Shown one piece after another: positions 36,242 through 44,467 of a stretch of 64,000 nucleotides of DNA (positions within the stretch are counted from its first letter, which is position 1; each line of letters opens with the position of its first letter). The notes under the pieces were generated by a model that saw nothing but the letters and a program-made list of their open reading frames with translations, ran no database searches and had not been told where the DNA came from. The translations under genes were made by a program, and so were the position numbers. This DNA comes from Verrucomicrobiia bacterium (GTDB taxonomy: Bacteria > Verrucomicrobiota > Verrucomicrobiia > Palsa-1439): contig JAJVHY010000007.1 in assembly GCA_022072455.1 (NCBI GenBank), positions 62,001 to 126,000 on the forward strand. The letters are read 5' to 3'.

Positions 36242-36325
36242 TCGGCAGGTGGAATCGGCAAGAAATTGCTCCCCACTTCTCCGCTCCACTGCAGCACAAC
36301 CTTCACAACCTGTCCGCTTGAAATT

Positions 36326-36664
36326 TCATAGACGCACGACCGGCTGCGCTTGCCCTAACATCCGGCCCACCAAGTGCGCCAACCCAACCTTCGGCGCTGG
36401 TCGCGCCCCGAGCCGGTCACGCTTCACATTCTCCACTGCGTACCCGGCATCCACTCCTAAAATATCCGAGGTCATCTCCGGCAACGCGCCAGATTCGCTA
36501 CTCAACATCACTGAACCACCAGTCTGCACCGGCCGGCGAAGCACACGTTGGTCGAGTTTTGGAAAGGGACTCATCGTCGGCAACCGCATCTGGCGCGCTT
36601 CCCCACCGACGTTGGTCACGCTCCGATTCACATTGAACAACCCCGCGATGGCTTCCCGTCCCAT
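36326..36664 (-). CDS. Unknown 112-residue protein between mraZ and rsmH
   Basis: No domain is recognised. MGREAIAGLFNVNRSV, PKLDQRVLRRPVQ and the C-terminal GRMLGQAQPVVRL show no signal peptide or membrane segment; it should be a small, basic, cytoplasmic protein. It is probably real: the ATG has GAGG five bases upstream, it starts seven bases after the mraZ stop, and the strand and spacing fit the operon. An 84-base gap separates it from rsmH. It may be a lineage-specific dcw member. Confidence 0.6.
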   Translation of the reverse strand: MGREAIAGLFNVNRSVTNVGGEARQMRLPTMSPFPKLDQRVLRRPVQTGGSVMLSSESGALPEMTSDILGVDAGYAVENVKRDRLGARPAPKVGLAHLVGRMLGQAQPVVRL

Positions 36665-36671
36665 ACCGACC

Positions 36672-37124
36672 TCATAAACCTAATTGTTTCACTGACTCTT
36701 CAAACTTGCCGGCGGTGTTCTGCTTCACTTCCGCATGCCGCTCCGGCGACCAAATTTCAAACCCTCGAAACGTCCCAACCAACACAGCCTCGGCTTGGAT
36801 CCCCGCATGCCGCATCAACTCCTCAGTCAAAATGATCCGCCCCTGCCCATCGCACTGCGCTTGATGCGCATCCCCGGCAATCAACCGCAACGCATTACGC
36901 TGCTCATATTCGCCGACGGAAATCGCATCCACGCGATCCAGCAGCGTGGCCATGGCTGACTCTGGAAGAACGAACAAGTGATTATTCGGCAGGGGCATCA
37001 CAAAGAACTCCTGCGCATCACTCGCCGGACCGCGCCATTTAGCCGGGATCGCCAGCCGTTTCTTCTCGTCAACCGAGTGGCGAAACGTGCCAACGAACAC
37101 AGTGCGTTTCTGTACCTTTTCCAT
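36672..37124 (-). CDS. mraZ: Transcriptional regulator MraZ
   Basis: First gene of the dcw cluster, an AbrB-fold DNA-binding protein that represses its own operon. 150 residues from MEKVQKRTVFVGTFRHSVDE, with the paired half-repeats KKRLAIPAKWR and CDGQGRIILTEELM characteristic of MraZ. The open frame runs 24 codons further upstream, but that DNA is the operator and promoter, so the ATG at 37124 is preferred. GGAGG lies 14 bases upstream. Confidence 0.93.
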   Translation of the reverse strand: MEKVQKRTVFVGTFRHSVDEKKRLAIPAKWRGPASDAQEFFVMPLPNNHLFVLPESAMATLLDRVDAISVGEYEQRNALRLIAGDAHQAQCDGQGRIILTEELMRHAGIQAEAVLVGTFRGFEIWSPERHAEVKQNTAGKFEESVKQLGL

Positions 37125-37161
37125 GGGATTTCGTGGAACCTCCTTGATGTCCACCAACTCC

Positions 37162-37206
37162 CCCACAACGACCCACTTTCTACCACCCTTCCCCAAAACA
37201 CGTCAA
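37162..37206 (-). promoter_or_regulatory. dcw promoter with mra-box repeats (MraZ operator)
   Basis: On the minus strand GTGGT, GTGGG and GTGGG start exactly ten bases apart (37186 to 37162), followed by a degenerate GGTGG. MraZ is known to bind such phased TGGG/GTGGG repeats upstream of mraZ. TTGACG (37206-37201) and TAGAAA (37182-37177) make a plausible -35/-10 pair with an 18-base spacer, and the repeats cover the -10 region, as expected for repression. Confidence 0.7.
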
Positions 37207-37243
37207 TACCTTTCCACAATTATTTTGAACTATTTTTCCGAGC

Positions 37244-38023
37244 CTACCGGCCGTACAGAAAACTCAACGCCCGCCACACCCGGTCTCGCCAGAAACGCTC
37301 GTTATGCGCCGCGCCCGCCTCCACGTGGTGCGCCAGATCCACGCCATCGCGCCACCCCAGCGCCCGGTACGTCGCCGCAACTTTGCGTGTGAGAGCAACT
37401 CCATCATCCACCGTCCCGCTGTCCAGATACACAGTCAACTTCTGATACTCCCGACCACCCAGAAATCCAGCAAACGTCTGCCCCGCGCGGTCGCGCAGTT
37501 GAAACGCGCCCGAGAGACACGCCGCCTTTCCAAACGTCTCCGGCAACGTGTGCGCCATCCACAACGCCACCAACCCACCCAACGACGACCCCAAAATCGC
37601 CGTGTGTTGCCGGGCTTTCTTCGTCGGATAATGCCGGTCGACATACCGCTTCACCACGTCCACCACAAAATTCGCGTACGGATGATCCAACACATCCGCA
37701 AACGTCCGGCGCGGCATATAGTCGCGGTACCGTTCGGTGCTATTCGGAATCCCCACGAGAATTACCGGCTCGATTTCGCCGGCCGCCGTCAGCTCATCCA
37801 CGATGCGATTCAAGTACCAACCACCGTGACCGTAACACGCGTGCGGATCATCCCAGAGATTTTGGCCGTCCTGACTGTAAATAACCGGAAACCGGCGGCG
37901 CTGATCCTGCAGCGCTGCCTCCGGCAAATACACATAGACGGGCCGCATCGCGAGTCGTCCATACCGGGGCCGCACCCGGTCAGCCTCGATCACATGGAAG
38001 CGCGGCGAATCCGGCAGTTGCAT
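37244..38023 (-). CDS. Alpha/beta hydrolase of the esterase D type
   Basis: A 259-residue protein of the putative esterase family (enterochelin esterase/antigen 85-like fold). The nucleophile elbow is GSSLGGL (in TAILGSSLGGLVALWMA). The fold begins RPVYVYLP and RRFPVIYSQDGQNLWD, with a late DSGTVDD and a C-terminal catalytic His candidate in AGAAHNERFW. No signal peptide is seen. The substrate is unknown. Its ATG overlaps the metG stop (TGATG), so it is expressed with metG. Confidence 0.85.
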   Translation of the reverse strand: MQLPDSPRFHVIEADRVRPRYGRLAMRPVYVYLPEAALQDQRRRFPVIYSQDGQNLWDDPHACYGHGGWYLNRIVDELTAAGEIEPVILVGIPNSTERYRDYMPRRTFADVLDHPYANFVVDVVKRYVDRHYPTKKARQHTAILGSSLGGLVALWMAHTLPETFGKAACLSGAFQLRDRAGQTFAGFLGGREYQKLTVYLDSGTVDDGVALTRKVAATYRALGWRDGVDLAHHVEAGAAHNERFWRDRVWRALSFLYGR

Positions 38024-39522
38024 CACACCTTTTTCGGAAACAACGGCGCCACCGTGCCGACCGTTGTCCCCGCCGGCAAGCGGCCCCAAGTCAGTTCATC
38101 CGCGAGCGGCCCGGCAATTTCGCCGACGCCGAGTTGCGTCCGCGCCTGCGCTGTAATCGCCGGCATCACCGGCGCGAGCGCGACAGTGATCAAGCGCACC
38201 GACTCCGCGAGATTGTAAAGCACTGCGTCGAGTTGCGCGGCTTTTTCCGGCGCTTTGGCCAATGTCCACGGGGCGCTTTCCTCGACGTACCGGTTGGCGC
38301 GGACGACACCGGCGCGCACTTCGGCCAAGGCACTGGTGAGATCGAAAGCGTCCATGTGTTGCCGGTAAGCGGTGAAATCGAGTCGGAACTCCGCCGCCCC
38401 ACCGGCGGGCACCACGCCCTGCCGGTAGCGCTTGATCATCGAGAGGGTGCGATTGATGAGGTTGCCAAGTTCGTTGGCGAGGTCGGTGTTGTAGACTTCG
38501 ATGAATTTCGCTTCGGCAAAATCGCTGTCGTTGATTCCGAGCGGACCGTTGTTCGCGAGGAAATAGCGTAACGCATCGAGGCCGTAATCGGCGACGTACC
38601 GGTCAATCTTTTCCAAGTCCACGAAGTTCCCGAGGCTCTTGCTCATTTTTTGGCCTTCGGCAATCCAGAAACTATGCACGTAGACCTGCGCCGGGAGCGG
38701 TCGCTTCAACGCCAGGAGCAGCGCCGGCCAGATGACCGCGTGAAACCAGAGGATATCTTTCGCGATCAGATGGACATTGGCCGGCCAGAAGTGCTGACGC
38801 GCCGGCGTGTCCACGGTCGAGAGGTAATTAAACAACGCGTCAATCCAAACGTAGATGACATGTTCATCATCACCGGGGACGCGAATCCCCCAGTCGCCGG
38901 TACCTGTGCGCGAGATCGGCACGTCGTTGAGACCTTCGCGAATCCGGTTCGCAATTTCTTTACGCCGCGCATCGGGACGGAGAAATTCCGGCTGGTCCTC
39001 CAGCAGTTTCAGCAATGCGTCGCCATATTGGCTCAACCGGAAGAAGTAGTTTTTTTCTTTTTTGCGGACGAGCGGCTTGCCGTTGAAGGGCGACTTGAAT
39101 TCGTACTCCTTGGCCTTGTTCTCCGGCAAGTATTCCTCCTGCCCTTCGTCGTACCAACCTTCGTACTCGCCCGGATAGACGTCGCCGGTCTTGAGGAGTT
39201 CGCCGACGTATTGCACGACTTTGTCTTTGTGACGTTGTTGCGAGGTGCGGATGAAATCGTCGTTGGCGATGCCGAGTTTGCGGAACGTGTCCTGAAAGGC
39301 CTGGGCATTTTGGTCAGACCACTGCTGGGGTGTCAGGTTATGTTGCGCGGCTGAATCCACAACTTTGGCCGCGTGTTCGTCGGTGCCGGTCAAAAAGAAA
39401 ACATCATCGCCACACAGCCGATGATACCGGGCGAGGATGTCCGCGATGGTAGTCGTGTAGACATGCCCAATGTGTGGCCGGTCATTGACGTAGTAAATGG
39501 GCGTGGTGATGTAAAATTTCAC
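38023..39522 (-). CDS. metG: Methionine--tRNA ligase
   Basis: Charges tRNA-Met. 499 residues; HIGH motif as HIGH in DRPHIGHVYTT and KMSKS in EGQKMSKSLGNFVD, with an anticodon-binding helical C-terminus. The inserted knuckle (GWYDEGQEEYLPENKAKE) lacks the cysteines of zinc-containing MetRS, so it belongs to the zinc-free class, and no C-terminal dimerisation domain is fused. GTG at 39522 begins VKFYITTPIYYVND, as in homologues. Confidence 0.95.
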   Translation of the reverse strand: MKFYITTPIYYVNDRPHIGHVYTTTIADILARYHRLCGDDVFFLTGTDEHAAKVVDSAAQHNLTPQQWSDQNAQAFQDTFRKLGIANDDFIRTSQQRHKDKVVQYVGELLKTGDVYPGEYEGWYDEGQEEYLPENKAKEYEFKSPFNGKPLVRKKEKNYFFRLSQYGDALLKLLEDQPEFLRPDARRKEIANRIREGLNDVPISRTGTGDWGIRVPGDDEHVIYVWIDALFNYLSTVDTPARQHFWPANVHLIAKDILWFHAVIWPALLLALKRPLPAQVYVHSFWIAEGQKMSKSLGNFVDLEKIDRYVADYGLDALRYFLANNGPLGINDSDFAEAKFIEVYNTDLANELGNLINRTLSMIKRYRQGVVPAGGAAEFRLDFTAYRQHMDAFDLTSALAEVRAGVVRANRYVEESAPWTLAKAPEKAAQLDAVLYNLAESVRLITVALAPVMPAITAQARTQLGVGEIAGPLADELTWGRLPAGTTVGTVAPLFPKKV

Positions 39523-39625
39523 AGTGCGCGGATATTTACAGCTTGCCGCAGCAGAGTCAACGGCGGGGAAAAAACGCTCAGGGTTTTCCCTGATAGCCAA
39601 AATACGGGTTACACCCGATTTCCTT

Positions 39626-39641
39626 GGTGAAGCGTTTCACC
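39626..39641. promoter_or_regulatory. Inverted repeat upstream of the 39673 gene, candidate operator
   Basis: GGTGAA-gcgt-TTCACC is a perfect inverted repeat about 30 bases before the gene, with a -10-like TATAAC at 39653-39658 just downstream. No convincing -35 was found, so a regulated promoter is only suggested. Confidence 0.35.
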
Positions 39642-39672
39642 TACACTGCGTCTATAACAACGGAGGAACGCC

Positions 39673-39984
39673 ATGAAGCCGACCACCACAATGAAAAAGC
39701 AACGCACCACCAATTTGCCCGGTACCCCCAAACGCGTACCGGTCGTGTTCCTTCCCCAGCAGGGTTGGCAGGTAGACATCGGGCGCACCCCGGTCAAGAC
39801 GTTCGCCACTGCACAGACAGTGCGTGACAACAGCTCGCTGACCGGCTACAAACGCGCCCACGGCAGTTCGCAACTCACGCACGTGTTCGTGCCGGTCGGG
39901 TTGCTGGACGATGCCGCCAAACAACGAGCGACATCTCGGCACAGCGAGTGCCGGGCTGAGCTCAAACCACCAGTCAACCTCTAG
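39673..39984 (+). CDS. Small basic protein of unknown function
   Basis: A 103-residue protein with no recognisable domain. It is rich in basic residues, Thr and Gln (MKPTTTMKKQRTTNLPGTPK) and has no signal peptide or membrane span. The central part VPVVFLPQQGWQVDIGRTPV could form a small beta fold. CGGAGG at 39661-39666 is an excellent ribosome site, supporting translation. It ends eight bases before the DUF481 gene, so the two are probably co-transcribed. Confidence 0.55.
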   Translation: MKPTTTMKKQRTTNLPGTPKRVPVVFLPQQGWQVDIGRTPVKTFATAQTVRDNSSLTGYKRAHGSSQLTHVFVPVGLLDDAAKQRATSRHSECRAELKPPVNL

Positions 39985-39992
39985 GAGACGAA

Positions 39993-40778
39993 ATGTCGAA
40001 TCTGTCAGTGACTTGGCGTCGGACCGCAATTGCGGCCACCGTCGCTTCATTTGTAATCGCTTCATCGGCCGTGCGCGCCGAAGATGCGGAAAAGCCGTGG
40101 GAGCGCACCATCGCCGTCGGTATTTCCATGGTAACAGGAAACACAGATAGTTCGCTGTTCAATGCCGCCGTCAAAGGCGAGAAAATCTGGAAAGCCGACG
40201 AACTCCGCCTCGGCGCCTCGGGCGCATACGGGAAGAATGACGGCGACGTGGCGACGGAAGTCTTGCTCGGTTTCGCCCAATACAAACACCTCTTCTCCGA
40301 ACGCTGGTACGGCGCGCTCACAGCGGATGCCATCCATGATTCCATCGCCAACGTGGAATACCGGCTGACGATCGGCCCGGCGTTGGGCTATTTCCTCATT
40401 AAAAAGGAAATGACCCGGTGGACCATTGAAGCCGGTCCCTCCTACGTCTACGAAAAAACGGATGTCCGCCACCCCAACCAACCGCCGGGACCGACCTTCG
40501 TGACTAGCGATGACCGGGGCTACCTCGCCGCGCGTTTTAGCGAGCGCATCGAACACAAGTTTTCAGGCAACAACGCCAAAGTCTGGCAACAGACCGATTG
40601 GCTGCCGCAGGTGGATGATTTCCAAAACTACCTGTTGATCAGTGAAGCCGGCATCGAAGCCGCCTTGACCAAGGCCATGAGCCTCCGGGTCGTCGGCACG
40701 CACCGGTATGACAATCGGACCGACAGCCAGCGGCATTATGACATCACCTTGGTCAGTGCGTTGGCGTACAAGTTTTAA
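39993..40778 (+). CDS. DUF481 outer-membrane beta-barrel protein
   Basis: A 261-residue exported protein of the YdiY/DUF481 family. A signal peptide (AAIAATVASFVIASSAVRA) is followed by ISMVTGNTDSSLFNAAVKG, the typical opening of DUF481 (salt-induced outer-membrane protein), and by alternating beta-strands such as RLGASGAYGKND and LRVVGTHRYDNRTDSQRHYD. It ends LVSALAYKF with a terminal Phe, as expected for an outer-membrane barrel. The function is not established. Confidence 0.88.
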   Translation: MSNLSVTWRRTAIAATVASFVIASSAVRAEDAEKPWERTIAVGISMVTGNTDSSLFNAAVKGEKIWKADELRLGASGAYGKNDGDVATEVLLGFAQYKHLFSERWYGALTADAIHDSIANVEYRLTIGPALGYFLIKKEMTRWTIEAGPSYVYEKTDVRHPNQPPGPTFVTSDDRGYLAARFSERIEHKFSGNNAKVWQQTDWLPQVDDFQNYLLISEAGIEAALTKAMSLRVVGTHRYDNRTDSQRHYDITLVSALAYKF

Positions 40779-40806
40779 GAATGGGTGAGAGCCACCAGGC
40801 TCTGGT

Positions 40807-40881
40807 GAGTGGGCGTTGCGGACGGTGAGGTGGTAAAAGACCGCACCGCGGTAGTTTACCGGGTTAACGCAGCGCCCACTC
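40807..40881 (+). ncRNA. Candidate structured leader upstream of mscL
   Basis: GAGTGGGCGTTGCG (40807-40820) pairs with CGCAGCGCCCACTC (40868-40881) with a single G-T pair. Inside it GGTAAA pairs with TTTACC and CCGC with GCGG, giving a nested three-helix stem ending 25 bases before the mscL ATG. A separate small hairpin (AGAGCC-acca-GGCTCT, 40789-40804) precedes it. It matches no riboswitch class I recognise; it could equally be a repeat element. Confidence 0.35.
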
Positions 40882-40906
40882 CCACCAAGTGGACCGAGAA
40901 GCAATT

Positions 40907-41359
40907 ATGGGATTTCTAAAAGAATTCAAAGATTTCGCACTGCGCGGCAACGTCCTCGACATGGCGATTGGCGTCATTCTCGGCATCGCCTTCGGCAAAA
41001 TCGTCAACTGTCTCGTCAACGACGTCCTCATGCCCCCCATCGGCCAACTCATGGGCGGCGTCAACTTTACCGACCTCTTCTTCGCCCTCGACAACTCCAA
41101 AGGCGAATTCGCCACCCTGGCCAAGGCCCGCGAAGCCGGCGTGCCTGTCATCGCTTACGGCCTCTTCATCAACACCGTCCTCGATTTCCTCATCGTCGCC
41201 TTCTGCGTTTTTCTGGTCATTAAAGTCATGAACACCCTAAAACGCCGGCAATCCCCCGCCCCAGCCCCGGCCCCGACCACAAAAAACTGCCCCTACTGCT
41301 GCTCCGCTATTGCCATCCGCGCCACCCGCTGCCCGCAATGCACCTCGGAAGTCAAATAG
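40907..41359 (+). CDS. mscL: Large-conductance mechanosensitive channel with C-terminal zinc ribbon
   Basis: MscL opens under membrane tension to release solutes on hypo-osmotic shock. The 150-residue protein has [20 protein letters not shown], the first pore helix [20 protein letters not shown], a short periplasmic loop and the second helix (about 85-106). Instead of the usual C-terminal helical bundle alone, it ends with a Pro/Ala linker and two CxxC pairs (C128/C131 and C142/C145), a probable zinc ribbon. ATG at 40907 is chosen over a GTG at 40889. Confidence 0.93.
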   Translation: MGFLKEFKDFALRGNVLDMAIGVILGIAFGKIVNCLVNDVLMPPIGQLMGGVNFTDLFFALDNSKGEFATLAKAREAGVPVIAYGLFINTVLDFLIVAFCVFLVIKVMNTLKRRQSPAPAPAPTTKNCPYCCSAIAIRATRCPQCTSEVK

Positions 41360-41561
41360 CCGCAACGGGCTGCCCATAAAAAATGATTGCAAATTCATCA
41401 ATTCAGCTCACTATGCAACCACTGGGTAGTGCGACCATTGGAGAGGTGCTTTTGAATAAACCCGGTCTTACGTTTATCCAACTGGCTTTCGGGAAAAACT
41501 CCCGGCTTTTCCATCGATTACAATTTCACACCGAACCGGCACACAACAACAGGAGGTCCAC

Positions 41562-41975
41562 ATGAAGTTCCGTCAAACGATCACGATCACCGCCCTTTGC
41601 GCCATCGGCGCCGGGTTGGTAGCCTGCGGTAAGCAGGAATCCACCCCCACCCCGCCGGCAGCTCCCGCCATGGAGAAACCGGCCGCCTCCGCACCCGCTG
41701 TCCCGGCAGCGCCGGCAACCCCAGCTGCACCCGCCGCCCCAGCAAATGGCGCGCAATCCTTGCTCGACAAGGCCCAGAAGCTCATCGCTTCCAAAGACTA
41801 TTCTGGCGCGATGACCACTCTGAAAGACCTGTCCAAACTGAAACTCACCCCCGAGCAACAAAGCCTCTTGGACCAACTCAAAGCCACGGTTCAAAAAGCC
41901 ATGGCCGCTGACGCGACCTCGGATGCCACCAAGAAAGCCACCGACGCTCTCGGCGGTGCCTTGGGTGGCAAATAA
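41562..41975 (+). CDS. Ala/Pro-rich lipoprotein
   Basis: A 137-residue protein with a lipoprotein signal (lipobox LVAC, lipidation at Cys22), then a Pro/Ala-rich spacer (residues about 28-63) and a helical part with KAQKLIASKDYSGAMTTLKD that resembles a single TPR-like hairpin. An AGGAGG site lies at 41551-41556. The 200 bases upstream hold no gene I can support. It is 38 bases before the OmcB-like gene and may form an envelope unit with it. The exact function is unknown. Confidence 0.75.
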   Translation: MKFRQTITITALCAIGAGLVACGKQESTPTPPAAPAMEKPAASAPAVPAAPATPAAPAAPANGAQSLLDKAQKLIASKDYSGAMTTLKDLSKLKLTPEQQSLLDQLKATVQKAMAADATSDATKKATDALGGALGGK

Positions 41976-42013
41976 CCACAATCAACCAAACCAAACGACA
42001 AAAAGGAAACCTC

Positions 42014-43609
42014 ATGAATAAACAACTCCTCCAACTCACCGCGATCCTCGCGGTTACCGCCGCCACATCCGTGTGGACCGGCTGTATGAATTATCGCGAA
42101 GCCCGCGAGAAAAATCCGGCACTCTACAACGAACAAGGCTACAACGCAGGCGGCGAAGCCAGTCGTACCGAAACACCTCGTTACAAACCCGCCGCGCCAG
42201 CCGAAAAAGCCGCCCCGGCAGCAAAACCGGCCGCCAAAGCAGAAGTGCCTTCCAACTCATTCACTATCAAGAATGACGTTCTCTCCGTCACCAAGCGCGT
42301 GCCGGCCAAGACCACGCTCGGATCAACGATTGAAGCCGACGTCACCATCACCGCGCTCGCGGATTGCGCCAATGTGGTCGTGGCTGACACCATCCCGGCC
42401 GGCTCCACCCTCGTCAAGAGCGAGCCAGCCGCCACCGTCAGCGGCTCGAAGCTGACTTGGAACATCGACACGATGGACAAAGGTCAGACCATCAACGCCA
42501 AGATCTGGTACAAAGCCGACAAGGAAGGCCTCCTCGTCAACTGCGCCACCCTCTCGGCTGACCCCCGCGGCTGCGCCGCCACCATGGTTGGCAAAGCCCA
42601 GATCGCCATCGAGAAGAGCGGCCCTGAAACCGCTAAGATCGGCAGCACCGTCACCTACAACATCGTCGTCAAAAACACCGGCAACGCCGATGCCGAAGGC
42701 GTGGTTGTTACCGACACCGTCCCCGCTGGCTTGACCAGTGCTGACGGCAAGAAGACCATCACCTACAACCTCGGCACCCTCGCCGCCGGTCAATCCAAGG
42801 AAATCCCGGTCAGCCTCAAGGCCGACGCCACCGGCAAGCACTGCAACGTCGCCAGCGTCGCCACCAGCAACGCCGGCAACGCCAAGGATGATGCCTGCAC
42901 CGTCGTCGTCAAACCCGGCCTCGCCATCACCAAGACCGGCACCAAGGAACAATTCCTCGGTCGCGTCGCGAGCTATGAAATCGTCGTCAGCAATACCGGC
43001 GACACCACCCTTACCGGCGTGAGCGTCACCGACACTGCCCCGGCCGCGACCAAGATCGTCAAAGCCGACGGCGCCACCGTCACCGGCAACACCGCCGTCT
43101 GGAATGTTGACCAACTCAAGGCCGGCGAGAAGAAGAACCTCGCCATCAGCCTCACCTCGGTGACCCCGGGCACCCACTGCAATGGCGTCGCCACCAAGGC
43201 CACCTCGGACAACCTCATGGCCGATGCGCAAGCCTGCACCGCGTGGCGTGGCGTGCCCGCCATCCTGATCGAAGTCGTGGATGATCCCGACCCGATTCAA
43301 GTTGGTGAGAGCAGCACCTACACCATCCGCGTGACCAACCAAGGCACCGCGCCGGACAACAACATCAAGATCGTCGCCAAGTTCGCGAAGGAAATTGACC
43401 CGACCGCCGCTGCGGGTTCCACCGCCGGCAAGATCGAGGGCAAGACTGTGACCTTCGCGCCTGTGGCCACCCTCGCGCCAAAACAAGTCGTCACCTGGAC
43501 GATCTCGGCCAAGGGCGTCAGCACCGGCGACCATCGCTTGAAGGTTGACCTCACCTCCGACGTGCTCGACACGCCGGTCGTCGAAGAAGAAAGCACCAAC
43601 GTTTACTAG
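42014..43609 (+). CDS. OmcB-like envelope protein with DUF11 repeats
   Basis: A 531-residue exported protein with a lipoprotein-like N-terminus (VWTGC). A charged, Ala/Lys-rich spacer leads into four tandem beta-sandwich (DUF11) repeats at about 82-190, 194-297, 300-405 and 412-531, each with a YNIVVKNTGN/YEIVVSNTGD/YTIRVTNQGT strand and VTDT.PAG motif. Cysteines recur in pairs (ADCA, NCAT, RGCA, KHCN, DDAC, THCN, QACT). This arrangement resembles the cysteine-rich OmcB of Chlamydia, which stiffens the envelope by disulfides. A strong terminator follows. Orthology to OmcB is inferred from layout. Confidence 0.82.
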   Translation: MNKQLLQLTAILAVTAATSVWTGCMNYREAREKNPALYNEQGYNAGGEASRTETPRYKPAAPAEKAAPAAKPAAKAEVPSNSFTIKNDVLSVTKRVPAKTTLGSTIEADVTITALADCANVVVADTIPAGSTLVKSEPAATVSGSKLTWNIDTMDKGQTINAKIWYKADKEGLLVNCATLSADPRGCAATMVGKAQIAIEKSGPETAKIGSTVTYNIVVKNTGNADAEGVVVTDTVPAGLTSADGKKTITYNLGTLAAGQSKEIPVSLKADATGKHCNVASVATSNAGNAKDDACTVVVKPGLAITKTGTKEQFLGRVASYEIVVSNTGDTTLTGVSVTDTAPAATKIVKADGATVTGNTAVWNVDQLKAGEKKNLAISLTSVTPGTHCNGVATKATSDNLMADAQACTAWRGVPAILIEVVDDPDPIQVGESSTYTIRVTNQGTAPDNNIKIVAKFAKEIDPTAAAGSTAGKIEGKTVTFAPVATLAPKQVVTWTISAKGVSTGDHRLKVDLTSDVLDTPVVEEESTNVY

Positions 43610-43632
43610 TCGGACCGGTAACGTTTAACCCG

Positions 43633-43667
43633 AGAGGGGCTGGCGGCAACGCCAGCCCCTCTTTTTT
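43633..43667 (+). terminator. Rho-independent terminator after the OmcB-like gene
   Basis: AGAGGGGCTGGCG and CGCCAGCCCCTCT form a perfect 13-base-pair stem closed by a GCAA tetraloop and followed by TTTTTT. Confidence 0.92.
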
Positions 43668-43704
43668 CCCCAATCCACCCCGCCACTGTGTTACCTTCAC
43701 ACCT

Positions 43705-44418
43705 ATGAAACACATCCTCCTTGCCGTCCTCCTCGCAAGCACCGCCCAAGCCGGCTGGCTCGACTTCATCAAAAAACCCGCCACCGCAACCAATTTGACG
43801 GCGCTCGCGGAAACTGACATCGCGGCTGGGCTCAAAGAAGCCCTCGCCAAAGGCGTCACCAAAGCCGTCACCGACCTCGGCAAAGACGGCGGTTACCTCA
43901 AAAATCTCGACGTCAAAATCCCCATGCCAGAAAAACTGCAATCCGTGGAAAAAGGCCTCCGGTCACTCGGCCAAGACAAAATGGCCGACGAATTTGTTGC
44001 CACCCTCAACCACGCCGCCGAACAAGCCGTCCCGGTCGCCGCCCCCATCTTCGCCGATGCCATCAAGCAGATGACCATCCAAGACGCCCAAGCCATCCTC
44101 CAAGGCGCGCCCGATTCCGCCACCCAATTCTTCCGCAAAACCAGCACCCCGCAGCTCACCGAAAAATTCCTCCCCATCGTCAAAACCGCCACCGAGAAAA
44201 CCGGCGTCACCGCCCAGTACAAAAAACTCATGCAAGCTGCCGGCCCGTTGGCGTCCCTCCTCGGCAAAGACAACGCCGACCTCGACGGTTACGTCACCAC
44301 CAAAGCGCTCGACGGCCTGTTCAAAATGGTCGCGGCTGAAGAAAAGCAAATCCGTGAGAATCCGGTCGCCCGCACCAGCGACCTCCTCAAAAAAGTCTTT
44401 GGCAGTACTAGCAAGTAA
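43705..44418 (+). CDS. Exported DUF4197-type protein
   Basis: A 237-residue protein with a signal peptide (MKHILLAVLLASTAQA). The mature part is all helical: DIAAGLKEALAKGVTKAVTD, GGYLKNLDVKIPMPEKL, IQDAQAILQGAPDSATQFFR and a C-terminal DGLFKMVAAEEKQIRENPVA. These are the signatures of the DUF4197 family, periplasmic proteins of unknown function. It begins after the terminator of the OmcB-like gene, so it should have its own promoter. Confidence 0.85.
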   Translation: MKHILLAVLLASTAQAGWLDFIKKPATATNLTALAETDIAAGLKEALAKGVTKAVTDLGKDGGYLKNLDVKIPMPEKLQSVEKGLRSLGQDKMADEFVATLNHAAEQAVPVAAPIFADAIKQMTIQDAQAILQGAPDSATQFFRKTSTPQLTEKFLPIVKTATEKTGVTAQYKKLMQAAGPLASLLGKDNADLDGYVTTKALDGLFKMVAAEEKQIRENPVARTSDLLKKVFGSTSK

Positions 44419-44467
44419 GAGTGAATTTCAGTCGCGATTCGCCGCCATCCCCGGTATCTTGACCACC

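Noticed and set aside
37125-37196. 24-codon N-terminal extension of MraZ
   Set aside because: This DNA carries the mra-box repeats and promoter, and MraZ homologues begin near MEKVQKRTVF.
40779-40906. Possible RNase P RNA fragment upstream of mscL
   Set aside because: A GGTAAAAG...GCACCGCGG stretch resembles one part of RNase P RNA, but the conserved GAGGAAAGTCC and AGAAACCCGG regions are absent and the available space is far too short.
41383-41565. Open frame of 60 codons between mscL and the lipoprotein gene
   Set aside because: No domain, no good ribosome site and overlap with the leader of the following gene.
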